A stretch of 64,000 nt of DNA from NCBI RefSeq assembly GCF_011806455.1, contig NZ_JAATOT010000005.1:1-64000 (forward strand), given 5' to 3'. Source of the DNA: Celeribacter sp. HF31. Its GTDB lineage: Bacteria > Pseudomonadota > Alphaproteobacteria > Rhodobacterales > Rhodobacteraceae. Positions 8,453-17,453 of the stretch are shown here, piece after piece. A program made the translations under genes and the position numbers. Positions within the stretch are counted from its first letter, which is position 1, and the number at the start of each line of letters is the position of its first letter. The notes under the pieces are model-generated. The model was not told the origin of the DNA and did not search any database. It saw only the letters and a list, made by a program, of their open reading frames with translations.

Positions 8453-9451
8453 TTAGTTGCCTGCGGCGGCAACCTTATCCAGGATTGCTTGGCCCCATTC
8501 GACGCCAACGTCTTCCAGTACTTGCGGCCAGACTTCGGCGCGGGCTTTGGCAGCCATGCCGGCCAGGTCATCCGCGCTCAGCTCGGCAACGGTCGCCCCC
8601 AGCTCGTCCACCAGACGCTGTTCGTTCTTGGCCTGATCTGCTTCGGCCACGTCCCAGCGGGTGGCTTCAAACGCGGCGGCTTGTTCTTTCAGCGCGGCCT
8701 GATCTTCCTCCGACAGCTCAGCAAGGCTGCCGTTGGAAATGATCATGTACCAGACCTCAAAGTGGGTGTTGGCGGGGATGTAGGTCTTGGTCACATCGCG
8801 GAACGAGGCATAGTAGCCTTCGGCCCCCGACCCGATCACGCCATCCACAACACCGGTTTGAACGGCTGTGAAGGCTTCGGAAAACGGGATGGGCGCGGGG
8901 ATATAGCCCAATGCCTCGCCGGTCAGCTGGAAGCTTTTGATGCCAGGCACGCGCACTTTGATACCGTTTGGTTCGGTCGAGCCGGGATTGGCGTTCTCAA
9001 CGTTCAGCGAGATACCACCGAAATAGACCGGATAGGCGGCCAGCATGGTGATGTCTTGTTCTGCATAAAGCCCGGCCATCACGTCGCGCACAACACCGCC
9101 CGGGCCATAAACCGCGCGGGCCTGATCCCAGTTGCCAGCCAGATAGGGGAACGAGCTGATTTGCATACGACGGTCAGCGGCCGCAGCTGCGGGCTGGGTT
9201 GCCATGTCGATTGCGCCCACGCTGATGCGTTCCTGAACGGTGGTGTAATCCCCAAGGGCGGATGCCGGAAACAGGTTGATGTTTACATCACCGCCCGTGG
9301 CCTCGGACACCGCTGCGGAAAAGGTGCGCAGTTCCACATCAATCGTGGCGTCTTGCGGGCGCACGTGGCTCATCTTTAGGTCTTGGGCTTGCGCGTAGCT
9401 GCCAAGCGCCATGAGGGCGGCAGTCGCAGTGGTTAGGAATGCATGTTTCAT
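8453..9451 (-). CDS. dctP: TRAP transporter solute-binding protein (DctP family)
   Basis: A 332-residue periplasmic binding protein with a clear signal peptide (MKHAFLTTATAALMALGSYAQAQ, cut after AQAQ). The mature part has the DctP-family layout, with SHVRPQDATIDVELRTFS at the start and IKVRVPGIKSFQL around residues 165-180, which contains the Arg that clamps a carboxylate in this family. It delivers substrate to the DctQM permease encoded just upstream. Gene order dctQ-dctM-dctP followed by dehydrogenase subunits implies the ligand is the compound oxidised by the enzyme. Confidence 0.9.
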   Translation of the reverse strand: MKHAFLTTATAALMALGSYAQAQDLKMSHVRPQDATIDVELRTFSAAVSEATGGDVNINLFPASALGDYTTVQERISVGAIDMATQPAAAAADRRMQISSFPYLAGNWDQARAVYGPGGVVRDVMAGLYAEQDITMLAAYPVYFGGISLNVENANPGSTEPNGIKVRVPGIKSFQLTGEALGYIPAPIPFSEAFTAVQTGVVDGVIGSGAEGYYASFRDVTKTYIPANTHFEVWYMIISNGSLAELSEEDQAALKEQAAAFEATRWDVAEADQAKNEQRLVDELGATVAELSADDLAGMAAKARAEVWPQVLEDVGVEWGQAILDKVAAAGN

Positions 9452-9494
9452 TTTAAGTCTCCTTGTTGGGGTGCATTTTTTGTTTGGGTTCGTT

Positions 9495-10805
9495 TCAGGG
9501 AGCTATGTCGTATCCAAAGAAGCGCGGCAGGAAGAGCGACAAATCGGGCCAGAGCGACGTCAGGAAAACCACGGGCACATAGCCAAACAAGATGAGCTTC
9601 ATGGCCGGCGGGATGACCTTGGTCACCTTCACGTTGCCGATGCGCGCGCCCAGATAAAGGATCGAGGCATAGGGCGGGGTCACACCGCCCATGGCGGTAT
9701 TGACGCCCATGATCGCGGCAAACTGCACCGGGCTTACGCCGATTGCATTCATCAGGGGCAGCAGCAGCGGTGCAATCAGAATGATCGCAGTCACATCGTT
9801 GACGACCATGCCGACGAGAAACAGCATGATGTTGATCAAGATCAGCAGCACGACCTTGTTTTCAGTGATCGAAAAGATGCCCTGAACCAGTTGCTGCGGG
9901 ATGCTTTCATAGACGAACATCTGGGAGAGGATCATAGAAAAGAGGATCATCATCATGATCGCGCCCACCGCGGTGGCGGCTTCTTTGCCTGCGAGCAAGA
10001 AGTTTTCCCAACGCAGGCCTTTGTAAATCAGAAAGCCCACGGGCACCGCATAGATCACGGCAACGGCGGCGGCCTCGGTTGGCGTCATGACGCCACCATA
10101 AATGCCGCCAAGAATGATGACAGGCATCAAAAGCGCCGGGAAGGCATGAAAACCGCGCTTCGCGACTTCGCTCGACAATTCCGAGAAGGACGGTTTTTCG
10201 TCCAAAATCAGGTTGAACTTGCGCGACATGAAAAGGTTGATCACGGAAAACGATGTCATGATCAGCAGGCCGGGGCCGAGCGTGGCAAGAAAGCAGGCCA
10301 AGATCGAGGTATCTGTCACCCAACCATAAACGATCATCGTCACTGAGGGTGGGATCAACAGACCGAGGATCGAGGAGTTGGCAATCAGGGCGGTGGCGTA
10401 TTCCCGGGGATAGCCGCGCTTTTCCATCTCTGGGATCAAGAGCGGACCAATGGCGGCAATACCTGTCAGACCAGAGCCCGAGATCGCGCCAATCACCGCA
10501 CAGGACACTGCCGCAACCACCCCCAAGCCTCCGCGCACATGACCAATAAAGGCATTCACGAAGCGCAGAAGTGACGCGGCAATCCCACTTTCCGACATCA
10601 CGGTTCCAGCAAGAACAAACAGCGGGATCGCGAGAAGCACCGGGTTGCCAAGCTGTTGCACACCCCACAGCATCATCCCCTTCATGGTCACACCGCCCAT
10701 GAAATACATGACCATCAAGGCAGACCCGAAACAGTAGGGTAGCGGCACACCAAGGGTCAGCGTGATGACCAGCAAGGCAATAGCAAGAAGAGCAATCTCA
10801 ATCAT
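9495..10805 (-). CDS. dctM: TRAP transporter large permease (DctM)
   Basis: A 436-residue polytopic membrane protein with about a dozen hydrophobic helices and typical DctM sequences such as GLTGIAAIGPLLIPEMEKRGY, LIPPSVTMIVYG and GVTPPYASILYLG. It forms the sodium-driven transport channel of the TRAP system. Its start ATG overlaps the stop of dctQ (ATGA at 10802-10805), showing translational coupling, and 43 bases separate it from dctP. Confidence 0.93.
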   Translation of the reverse strand: MIEIALLAIALLVITLTLGVPLPYCFGSALMVMYFMGGVTMKGMMLWGVQQLGNPVLLAIPLFVLAGTVMSESGIAASLLRFVNAFIGHVRGGLGVVAAVSCAVIGAISGSGLTGIAAIGPLLIPEMEKRGYPREYATALIANSSILGLLIPPSVTMIVYGWVTDTSILACFLATLGPGLLIMTSFSVINLFMSRKFNLILDEKPSFSELSSEVAKRGFHAFPALLMPVIILGGIYGGVMTPTEAAAVAVIYAVPVGFLIYKGLRWENFLLAGKEAATAVGAIMMMILFSMILSQMFVYESIPQQLVQGIFSITENKVVLLILINIMLFLVGMVVNDVTAIILIAPLLLPLMNAIGVSPVQFAAIMGVNTAMGGVTPPYASILYLGARIGNVKVTKVIPPAMKLILFGYVPVVFLTSLWPDLSLFLPRFFGYDIAP

Positions 10806-11272
10806 GCTGGTTCTCCGGATTGAAGGCTGCGGATATGGCGCACCAGATGTGACGCTGTGTAGATCATCATCAGTGCCAGACCGACGACCAACGCTACGTC
10901 TGAATAGAATGTCGGGATGTAAAGCGTCGGACTTTCACGCCAGACGCGCCAAGCATATTGGGTGTAGTCCCACGCCCAGGACAGCAGCCAAAGGCCAACG
11001 GTTAGGCTGATGAGCTCTCCGATGATGGCGAGGATCGTATGCCCACGATCCGTCTTGATGAAAATCTCGAGGACATTGGCTCGGATGTGAGTATTCTCGC
11101 GCGATGCGTTCACTGATCCGAGAATGTAGAGCCAGACGGTCGGATAGGCCATGGTCTCTTCAAGCCCCATGACAGGGACCTGCAATACATAGCGTGTAAT
11201 GACCTGAACGAACTGACCCAAAGCCACTGATACGATCAGCGCCGTGAGTAGATATTTGGCAAATCTATCCAT
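10802..11272 (-). CDS. dctQ: TRAP transporter small permease (DctQ)
   Basis: A 156-residue four-helix membrane protein of the DctQ family, the scaffold partner of DctM. The family signature around the second helix, AYPTVWLYILGSVNASRENTHI, is present near residues 43-65. The ATG at 11272 is preferred over an in-frame TTG further upstream because AGGGG lies just before it and the protein then begins MDRFAKYL. It is the first gene of the seven-gene operon reaching ridA. Confidence 0.9.
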   Translation of the reverse strand: MDRFAKYLLTALIVSVALGQFVQVITRYVLQVPVMGLEETMAYPTVWLYILGSVNASRENTHIRANVLEIFIKTDRGHTILAIIGELISLTVGLWLLSWAWDYTQYAWRVWRESPTLYIPTFYSDVALVVGLALMMIYTASHLVRHIRSLQSGEPA

Positions 11273-11385
11273 CTGTCCCCTATCCAGCAAGCGTTAGTGC
11301 CTAGGCCATCTGCCCATTTCACTGGACATTCGGCATAATTTCAATTTTATAATATCTCTAACATCATTAACTGAATTTATACCCT
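11273..11385. promoter_or_regulatory. Divergent promoter region, TRAP operon and LysR gene
   Basis: This short spacer is strikingly AT-rich for the genome (ttcaattttataatatctc). It contains ATAATTTCAATTTTAT (11335-11350), an inverted ATAA/TTAT pair that could be the LysR-type operator, and several possible -10 elements. Placement between divergent LysR and target operon is the usual arrangement; exact elements are inferred. Confidence 0.45.
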
Positions 11386-12315
11386 ATGCACCTGTCTCTC
11401 CGACAACTCTCAACCTTTCGCGAAGTCATGCGGTCCGGCTCCATCAGTCAGGCCGCGCGGGCGGTCGGCCGTACCCAACCCGCCGTATCAACAATGGTTC
11501 ATACCCTCGAAGATCAGCTGGGCTTCGCCCTGTTCTTAAGATCGCACGGCAAACTGACGCCCACACCCGAAGCCTATTTCTTTCTCGAGGAATGCGATGA
11601 CATCCTTGGCCGTGTTGAACGCACAGAACGCACTTTGGAACGGATCAGCTCATTGCAATCCGGCAAGCTCAAAATCGCCTGCCACCCTGCCGCATCGAGC
11701 GTTTTTCTCCCGCGCCTCTTAACCGAGTTCATGAAAGACCGGAACGATCTTGATGTGTCCCTTATCATGCGATCTTCAGACGTAATTGAAGACCTAATCG
11801 CATCGCAACAGTACGATCTTGGATTTGCCGAGACGCCACAGCCGCGCGCGTCGATTCGGCAAACAGACTACGATCTGGAATGCGTTTGCGTGTTGCCAAA
11901 AGACGATCCTTTGGCGCGGGCAGAGATTATTACGCCGGGTGATCTGGATGGCCGCCCGATGGCCGTTCTTTTCGATGAGCATGGAACAGCCGTTCAAACC
12001 GAGGCCGCTTTCCGCTCTGCCGGATGCCACTTCAACAAGCGGATTGAACTTCGTACCTTTCTTCCTGGACTGCAGTTTGTGGCGGCGGGCGTTTGTGTGA
12101 TGGTCTGCGATATGATCACGGCCTATAGCCATCTGGTACAGGCCCCGGAGAATGAAAGGCTGTCGATCCGGCGCTTCAGCCCGCACATATCGAACAGCAT
12201 TTCAATCCTGACGCCTGGCTACGCGACGCAATCCATGGCAGGCCAGGCCTTTATAGGCGAACTTCACACCGCGGTAGAGCAGATGCAGGTCGATATCCGC
12301 GAGGCATTAAGGTAG
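11386..12315 (+). CDS. LysR-family regulator of the TRAP/dehydrogenase operon
   Basis: A 309-residue LysR-type regulator. The N-terminal winged helix-turn-helix is standard (LRQLSTFREVMRSGSISQAARAVGRTQPAVS, residues about 5-35; cited for position), followed by a linker helix and a periplasmic-binding-like effector domain. It is divergent from dctQ with a 113-base spacer, so it most likely controls the TRAP importer and three-subunit dehydrogenase, using the imported compound as coinducer. The effector cannot be read from the sequence. Confidence 0.88.
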   Translation: MHLSLRQLSTFREVMRSGSISQAARAVGRTQPAVSTMVHTLEDQLGFALFLRSHGKLTPTPEAYFFLEECDDILGRVERTERTLERISSLQSGKLKIACHPAASSVFLPRLLTEFMKDRNDLDVSLIMRSSDVIEDLIASQQYDLGFAETPQPRASIRQTDYDLECVCVLPKDDPLARAEIITPGDLDGRPMAVLFDEHGTAVQTEAAFRSAGCHFNKRIELRTFLPGLQFVAAGVCVMVCDMITAYSHLVQAPENERLSIRRFSPHISNSISILTPGYATQSMAGQAFIGELHTAVEQMQVDIREALR

Positions 12316-12905
12316 TCGCGACTGAGCTGCACAGTTATGCAACTCAAAACGCTATCTGATGTGATGACATCGTGCCAATGTTCAATGTCTGCATTGGCGA
12401 CATGAACTACATCGCAGCGACAGGAGTGCTGCAAGCGCATAGCGATGCTGCGTCAACGAAGTGCGAAAAACGATCAGCTGGTTTGTCCCGCACTGCGGAC
12501 CTCGGGGCCCTGGACGATGCTGCGCGGTGCCATGAAGGTCCGGTATGGGGAAGCCGCTCTGCGGCAACGGTGAGCCCGACCAAGGTCGGCTCAGGGCCGG
12601 TCGCTTCGGTCGAGCAGGCTGCCGGTGAGCCATGCCTCGCTGCGCCCTAGCCGGACGTCAGCGAAGCGCAGGAAACAGACCCTGCAAAATCGCGAACTAT
12701 GGTCGTTCTTAAGGACGTGAACCGGCCCATACCGGACCCTCAGCGCCCTGCTAGGATGCTGCAATCGCAGCCCGCATTGCTGCCATTCGCTGCAAACGCG
12801 AAGTCAGGAAGAGCCCGAACTCACACTGTGCGGGACGAAGCCGACTTTGCGCCGCGCTGCGTGAGCGTCCGCTCCCGCCGGATCGGAACATTTACGACTG
12901 CCCGC
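12316..12905. repeat. Gene-free spacer built from dispersed intergenic repeat, copies C
   Basis: About 590 bases without a supported gene. It carries the repeat series gtcccgcactgcggac, gatgctgcgcggtgcc, gtccggtatggggaagcc (about 12483-12558), then cattcgctgcaaacgcgaagtcaggaagagcc (about 12784) and gtgcgggacgaagccgac. Parallel pieces occur at 4145-4300, 3280-3470 and 28085-28340, so this spacer probably holds one or two degenerate copies. A 92-residue reading at 12372-12650 crosses the repeat and is not believed. Confidence 0.5.
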
Positions 12906-13766
12906 TCAGACCCTGACCAAGATCAATCCGCTCGCGATCATGGCCGCTGCGCCCCATCTCCACGGTCCACCGCGCTCGCCGAGGAGGAGCACGCCGATCA
13001 GCATGGCCCAGAGCACGCTCGTTTCGCGCAGTGCGGCGACGAGGCCGACCGGCGCTCGCGTGAAGGCCCAGACCGCAACCCAGTAGGAGCCGAGGGACAG
13101 GACACCGGCGACGAGCCCCGATCGCCAGGCCGGTCGCAACTTGCCGAAGGCCGCTCGGCCCCGCGCGAGCACTGCGAAGGCGCTCATCGCAATGCCATCC
13201 ACCACGAACATCCACATCACAAAGCCCGAGGCGGTACCCGAGAGGCGCGCGCCAATAGTGTCGGCCAAAGTATAGGACGCCGTGAAGCCCGTCGTACCGA
13301 GCGCCCAGAGGATCGCGGTGCGGTTTGCTCCGATACCGCCGCCCCGCAGCGACATCGAGACCACGCCGAGCCCGATCAGGGCAATCCCGGTGGCACCGAC
13401 GGTTCCGATCTCCTCACCGAGCGCGAAGACCCCGACCACGGCGACGATCAACGGGGCCGTGCCGCGTGCGATCGGATAGACATAGGAGAGATCGCCATGG
13501 GTGTAGGCCTGCACAAGGAAGAGCTTGTAGCCGGTGTGCAGAAGACCGGAGCCAATGACCCAGGGCCAAGCCGCCGCGGCTGGCAGGGGGAAGACCGGGA
13601 TCAGGGACAGCGCCAGCCCCATCGACACCAGCGCGATCAGCAGCATGGAGGAGAAACGGTCGAGCCCGACCTTCACGATCGCATTCCAGCCCGCATGCAT
13701 CAGCGCGGCCGCGAGAACGGCGAGGAATGTCAGCGTGTCGAGACCGCCGGCGGTCGCGGGATTCAT
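12906..13766 (-). CDS. EamA/DMT-family transporter
   Basis: A 286-residue drug/metabolite transporter with ten predicted hydrophobic helices in two EamA repeats (LTFLAVLAAALMHAGWNAI at the start; SLGSYWVAVWAFTRAPVGLVAALRETSVLWAMLIGVLLLGE in the second half, cited for position). Members export metabolites, amino acids or toxic compounds. The ATG at 13766 is preferred because it lies one base after the stop of the upstream DUF1127 gene and the sequence becomes family-like from there; a longer reading runs through that gene in another frame. The GC content of this and the next genes is visibly higher than average. Confidence 0.87.
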   Translation of the reverse strand: MNPATAGGLDTLTFLAVLAAALMHAGWNAIVKVGLDRFSSMLLIALVSMGLALSLIPVFPLPAAAAWPWVIGSGLLHTGYKLFLVQAYTHGDLSYVYPIARGTAPLIVAVVGVFALGEEIGTVGATGIALIGLGVVSMSLRGGGIGANRTAILWALGTTGFTASYTLADTIGARLSGTASGFVMWMFVVDGIAMSAFAVLARGRAAFGKLRPAWRSGLVAGVLSLGSYWVAVWAFTRAPVGLVAALRETSVLWAMLIGVLLLGERGGPWRWGAAAMIASGLILVRV

Positions 13767-13767
13767 C

Positions 13768-14007
13768 TCAGTCGTCCCCACCTTGCCAGAACCAAAGGAC
13801 ACATTCGGCGCGACGCTCCGCTTCGCCGATCCCGATGTCACGCAACGCCTCGGCATCGATACGCGAGAGCTGCGCGCGGGTGTGGGCACGGCGATGCCAG
13901 AGTGCGAGGAGCGCCAGGGGTCGGGTGAGGCGAAAGGGCCCGAACTGCGCCGGAGGACGCGGCCTGCCAACGGTTGAGGTGAGCGGAGGGATAGGTGCAT
14001 GTGACAT
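13768..14007 (-). CDS. Small DUF1127-domain protein
   Basis: A 79-residue protein whose C-terminal half, LWHRRAHTRAQLSRIDAEALRDIGIGEAE, fits the DUF1127 family (Arg-rich, xLxxLDxxxLRDIG). Small DUF1127 proteins in alphaproteobacteria have been linked to RNA maturation and phosphate or stress responses; their C-terminal domain binds RNA-associated partners. The stop TGA is separated by one base from the ATG of the EamA gene, so the two are translationally coupled. The N-terminal 30 residues are Pro-rich and not recognised, and no good ribosome binding site is seen, so the exact start is uncertain. Confidence 0.7.
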   Translation of the reverse strand: MSHAPIPPLTSTVGRPRPPAQFGPFRLTRPLALLALWHRRAHTRAQLSRIDAEALRDIGIGEAERRAECVLWFWQGGDD

Positions 14008-14096
14008 ACGCGCAGGATGTCTGCGACGTGTGGCCTTGACAAACGATGTCTCGGCCGACCTGATGTGAGCTTAAATCACAGTACCGGACCCTTCCC

Positions 14097-14963
14097 TTGT
14101 CGCCCCTGCCGTCGCTCACTGCCCTGCGTACCTTCGAGGCCGCCATTCGCCACGGCCGCATGACCCGAGCGGCCGATGAGCTCGGCGTGACCCATGGAGC
14201 CATCAGCCGACAGGTGCGGCTTCTCGAAGAGACATTCGGCACGCAACTGCTGCGGCGGACGCATCAGGGCCTTCTCCCCACCGAGGCGGGTGCCATGCTG
14301 GCCGAGCATCTCACCCGCGGCTTTCGCGACATCGAGGCGGGCGTGGCGGCCTTGCGCGACGAGGCGGGCGGCACGCTCGACGTGTCGTGCCTCGGCACCT
14401 TCACCATGCGCTGGCTGATCCCGCGGCTCGGGCGGTTCGCCATGGCCCATCCCGGCATCGAGGTGCGACTGATGCAGTCCGACGCCCCCACGGACTTCTC
14501 TCGCGGCCGCTACGACGTGGCGATCCGGGTGACGGACCATGCCCTCCCCGAGGACGCGCATGTCACCAGGCTCTTTCCCGAAAGGGTCGGCCCCGTCCTG
14601 TCGCCCGGCCTGGCCGAGCGGCTGGACCTGCGGACACCCGCGGACCTCAACCGAGCCCCACGCCTCTGGGCACGCACCCGCCCCGCCGCCTGGGCCGATT
14701 GGTGCGACCACGCGGGGCTGGGCCGGCTCGACGGCGGCGCGCCCTATGAGCATTTCTACTTCATGCTGGAGGCCGCCGCGGCCGGCCTCGGCGTCGCCCT
14801 CGCCCCCGAGCCCCATGTCGCAGATGACCTCGCCGGAGGCCGCCTCGTCGCGCCCTTCGGGCTCATCCCCTCGGGCCTCGACTACGTCGCCGTCCGGCGC
14901 AGAGATGGCCCGCGAAAGGCACGGGTGTTCTGCGATTGGGTCGGAATGGAAGCCGCAGGCTGA
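14097..14963 (+). CDS. LysR-family (GcvA-like) regulator
   Basis: A 288-residue LysR-type regulator of the GcvA/AmpR branch: LPSLTALRTFEAAIRHGRMT and AADELGVTHGAISRQVRLLEE form the DNA-binding domain, followed by the effector domain with ILMQSD- and CDHAGL-type segments. The start is read as TTG at 14097, since no ATG or GTG lies upstream near the family N-terminus. It is divergent from the DUF1127-EamA pair across about 90 bases and probably regulates that exporter. Confidence 0.85.
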   Translation: MSPLPSLTALRTFEAAIRHGRMTRAADELGVTHGAISRQVRLLEETFGTQLLRRTHQGLLPTEAGAMLAEHLTRGFRDIEAGVAALRDEAGGTLDVSCLGTFTMRWLIPRLGRFAMAHPGIEVRLMQSDAPTDFSRGRYDVAIRVTDHALPEDAHVTRLFPERVGPVLSPGLAERLDLRTPADLNRAPRLWARTRPAAWADWCDHAGLGRLDGGAPYEHFYFMLEAAAAGLGVALAPEPHVADDLAGGRLVAPFGLIPSGLDYVAVRRRDGPRKARVFCDWVGMEAAG

Positions 14964-15403
14964 AACGCCAGCGGAACTACCGGAGCCGACATTCACGGCA
15001 CTCGCAGCATCCGGTAGAATGGGCTCAAAGCAGTCAAGCGGCGGCGCGGTTGGCCTTCCGTGTCCGATCGACTCCACTGGTGTCGTTCCGGCCCGGAGTC
15101 GACATTCGAGCCGGGCGTGGCGGATGACCGGTTAGCAGCCATTTCCGCCGATCAGCGCGCACCCAGCGCTGGACCCACAAATCTGCCGCCTCCAGTGGCC
15201 CTGACATCAGGTAGGTGTGTTTAGATGAGCCGTCACTTTGCTTGGCAATTGTGGCCGCAAAGGAAAGCGTGCCCGTAAGGGCAAGCGCGCTCTCCAAGGA
15301 GTTCAGGATCGACGCAGTGGGGTAGGGGACGGAGCGGGACTATTCGGTCAAGGGACTGGCGGAGTGGCTAGGGAGCGATTTGGGATCGAGTGATGCGCGT
15401 GTC
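14964..15403. other. Gene-poor spacer between LysR and histidine kinase genes
   Basis: About 440 bases with no supported gene. An 87-codon minus-strand reading at 15034-15297 starts with a hydrophobic stretch but matches no family I recognise, has no good ribosome binding site and ends in Arg-rich sequence; it is more likely a relic or chance. No strong terminator is seen for either convergent neighbour. Confidence 0.5.
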
Positions 15404-16765
15404 TCAAGCATGTGTGGCGCGCGGAAACCGAAGGCAAAATGTCGTTCCTACCTCGGTTGGCATAATGTCGACGCGTCCTGCGTGCCTGACCATCACCTTC
15501 TCCACGATGGCCAAACCCAATCCGGTCCCTTCGCCGTTCTCCAATTGCGAGAAGCGGCGAAATGCTGTGCCGACTTTGTCCTGTGGAATGCCGACGCCAT
15601 CATCCTCTACCGTGACCATGACACTCTCTTCATCGGCTGACGTCCCCACGCTGATGGCGGTCATCCCCTCTCCGCCGTGCTTCAGGGCGTTTTCGAGGAG
15701 ATTGATCAAGGCTTCTCCGACAAGAATCGGGTTGCCGAGGACCGGGAGAGGCTCCTCGGTCGGCGCGAGGGTAAACTCCAAGTCACGTGCAAGGGCCTTG
15801 GTGGCGAAGGTGCGGCAGACATCCTCGACAACCGTGTTCAGGTCGAAAGGCTCCGTGGCTGTACTGTTGTCATAGCGAAGCCGCTCCAAGGATAGCAGCT
15901 GCTCGGCCAGGCGCGCGGATTTGCGCGCCACGTCGACCAATTGCTCTTCGCACGTCGCACGTTCTGCCGGATCCTGGACACTCGGAAGCGTTTCGGCCAG
16001 GGCCAGGATCGCCGCAGCCGGATTGCGCAGCTGATGCGCGGCATCCGAGATAAAGGCCTGGTGCGCCTCGAAGCTGTCCTGCACCTGTCCCAGAAGTCGG
16101 TTCAGGGTAGAGACGATGCCAGAGACCTCCTGCGGCACCGGGCGACGGATCGGACCGAGTTCCTCGGGAGAACGCTGTCGGATCGCCGCTTGCAGATCGT
16201 TCAGCGGGCGCAGGCCAATCTGCACACCGAACCAGATGATCAGAGCCAGCGCCGCCATCAAACCCGCCATCAACGCGGCGGCGCGAAAGGCCAACGCTTG
16301 GGCAAAGGCGCGACGGTCGCTGACTCTCTGCCAGACCGTTACGACCGCGTCGCCCGTCAATGTGCCGATGGTGCGGTTTTCGATCATGCGCAAGACGCGC
16401 ATTTCTTCGCCGCGATAGTCGGCGAAATAGTAGAACGGCATATTTCGCGCGATGGGCACTTCGGGACGTGGCGGATAGGCGTAGCCCGTCACATAAATAC
16501 CGCCCGGTCCGGTGACGTGATAAAACAACTCACCGCCCCCGGCATCCGAAATGACCTGCCGGGTGCTGGGCGACAGCGCATCGCCTTCGGAGATCGCCAC
16601 ATCGCGCGAAATCGCCAGGGCGGCGGAGAGGAGTGAGCGATCGAACAGCTCCTCAGACGTCCGTTGTGCCACCTCGAACCGCCACCACCCCAGAAGGATC
16701 GAGACCAAAAACAGCGGCGGCAGGATCACGAGGAACAGGCGCAACCGGAGAGATCTGGCTCTCAT
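15404..16765 (-). CDS. tctE: Sensor histidine kinase, TctE-like
   Basis: A 453-residue membrane histidine kinase. It has a first helix at about 8-27, a periplasmic sensor domain (about 30-160), a second helix at 161-185, then a HAMP-like linker. The phosphoacceptor box ISDAAHQLRNP has His244; the ATPase domain shows LINLLENALKHGG (N box), VEDDGVGIP (G1) and GTGLGLAIV (G2). It overlaps the response regulator by four bases. Since the pair is divergent from a TctC/TctA-B transporter, the likely role is sensing external tri- or dicarboxylate as TctE does; the ligand is inferred from context only. Confidence 0.87.
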   Translation of the reverse strand: MRARSLRLRLFLVILPPLFLVSILLGWWRFEVAQRTSEELFDRSLLSAALAISRDVAISEGDALSPSTRQVISDAGGGELFYHVTGPGGIYVTGYAYPPRPEVPIARNMPFYYFADYRGEEMRVLRMIENRTIGTLTGDAVVTVWQRVSDRRAFAQALAFRAAALMAGLMAALALIIWFGVQIGLRPLNDLQAAIRQRSPEELGPIRRPVPQEVSGIVSTLNRLLGQVQDSFEAHQAFISDAAHQLRNPAAAILALAETLPSVQDPAERATCEEQLVDVARKSARLAEQLLSLERLRYDNSTATEPFDLNTVVEDVCRTFATKALARDLEFTLAPTEEPLPVLGNPILVGEALINLLENALKHGGEGMTAISVGTSADEESVMVTVEDDGVGIPQDKVGTAFRRFSQLENGEGTGLGLAIVEKVMVRHAGRVDIMPTEVGTTFCLRFPRATHA

Positions 16766-17433
16766 TGGGCGTCGACCTCAAGCATATACCCCAGCCCGCG
16801 CGCGGTCTTGATCCTGAGCCCGAAAGGGTCCAGCCGCTTGCGCAGTCGCGAGACATGCGGCTCGATGGCGCTTTCTTCGGCGTCTGAGCCGGTGCCGTAG
16901 ACATGGGTGATGAGCTGGGCCTTGGACACAATCCGGCCCCGCCGTTCCAACAGGCATTCCAGCGTCGAGATTTCCTTGCGCGGGATGTCGAGCGGGCGGT
17001 CACCCTGCATCAGTTGGCGAGAGGTCCGGTCGAACACCAGCGGCCCAAGTGTGTCGCGTGCCGTGAACTCAAGGTTCTTGCGCCGGGCCATGGCGCGCAG
17101 CCGTGCCTCAAGCTCGTCCATGTCGAAGGGTTTCGTCAGGTAATCGTCCGCCCCCGCATCGAGCCCCGCGACCCGCTCCGCCGTTTCGGACCGTGCGGTC
17201 AGGAGGATCACCGGCGTGCCGTCGCCCCGTCGCCGCAGGGCGCGCAACACGTCGATCCCATCCATGCCCGGTAGGTTCAGGTCCAGCACCACAAGATCCG
17301 CACCCTCCTGTGACAGGAATTCGTTCGCCTCGCGCCCATTGTGCAACAGGTCAACCGCGTGGCCTCGATCCCGCAGACGGACCGCAATTCCCTGGGCCAA
17401 TGCTTCGTTGTCTTCGATCACCGCAATGCGCAT
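16762..17433 (-). CDS. tctD: OmpR-family response regulator, TctD-like
   Basis: A 223-residue response regulator with receiver domain (acid pocket IEDNE, phospho-acceptor Asp51 in VVLDLNLPGMDG, Lys101 in YLTKPF) and C-terminal winged-helix DNA-binding domain with PRKEISTLECLLERRGRIV and the recognition region AEESAIEPHVSRLRKRL. It precedes the kinase gene with a 4-base overlap and is divergent from tctC with a 148-base spacer that contains an 11-base-period direct repeat (17454-17475), the form of site OmpR-family dimers bind. Predicted to activate the transporter operon. Confidence 0.88.
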   Translation of the reverse strand: MRIAVIEDNEALAQGIAVRLRDRGHAVDLLHNGREANEFLSQEGADLVVLDLNLPGMDGIDVLRALRRRGDGTPVILLTARSETAERVAGLDAGADDYLTKPFDMDELEARLRAMARRKNLEFTARDTLGPLVFDRTSRQLMQGDRPLDIPRKEISTLECLLERRGRIVSKAQLITHVYGTGSDAEESAIEPHVSRLRKRLDPFGLRIKTARGLGYMLEVDAQ

Positions 17434-17453
17434 GCTTCAATCTTTGTCATGAT

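Noticed and set aside
12699-13928. 409-codon plus-strand frame opposite the EamA gene
   Set aside because: Arg/Asp/Gly-rich, starts in the repeat spacer, and the opposite strand encodes a normal ten-helix transporter.
15034-15297. 87-codon minus-strand frame in a gene-poor spacer
   Set aside because: No ribosome binding site, no known family, Arg-rich end; treated as relic or chance.
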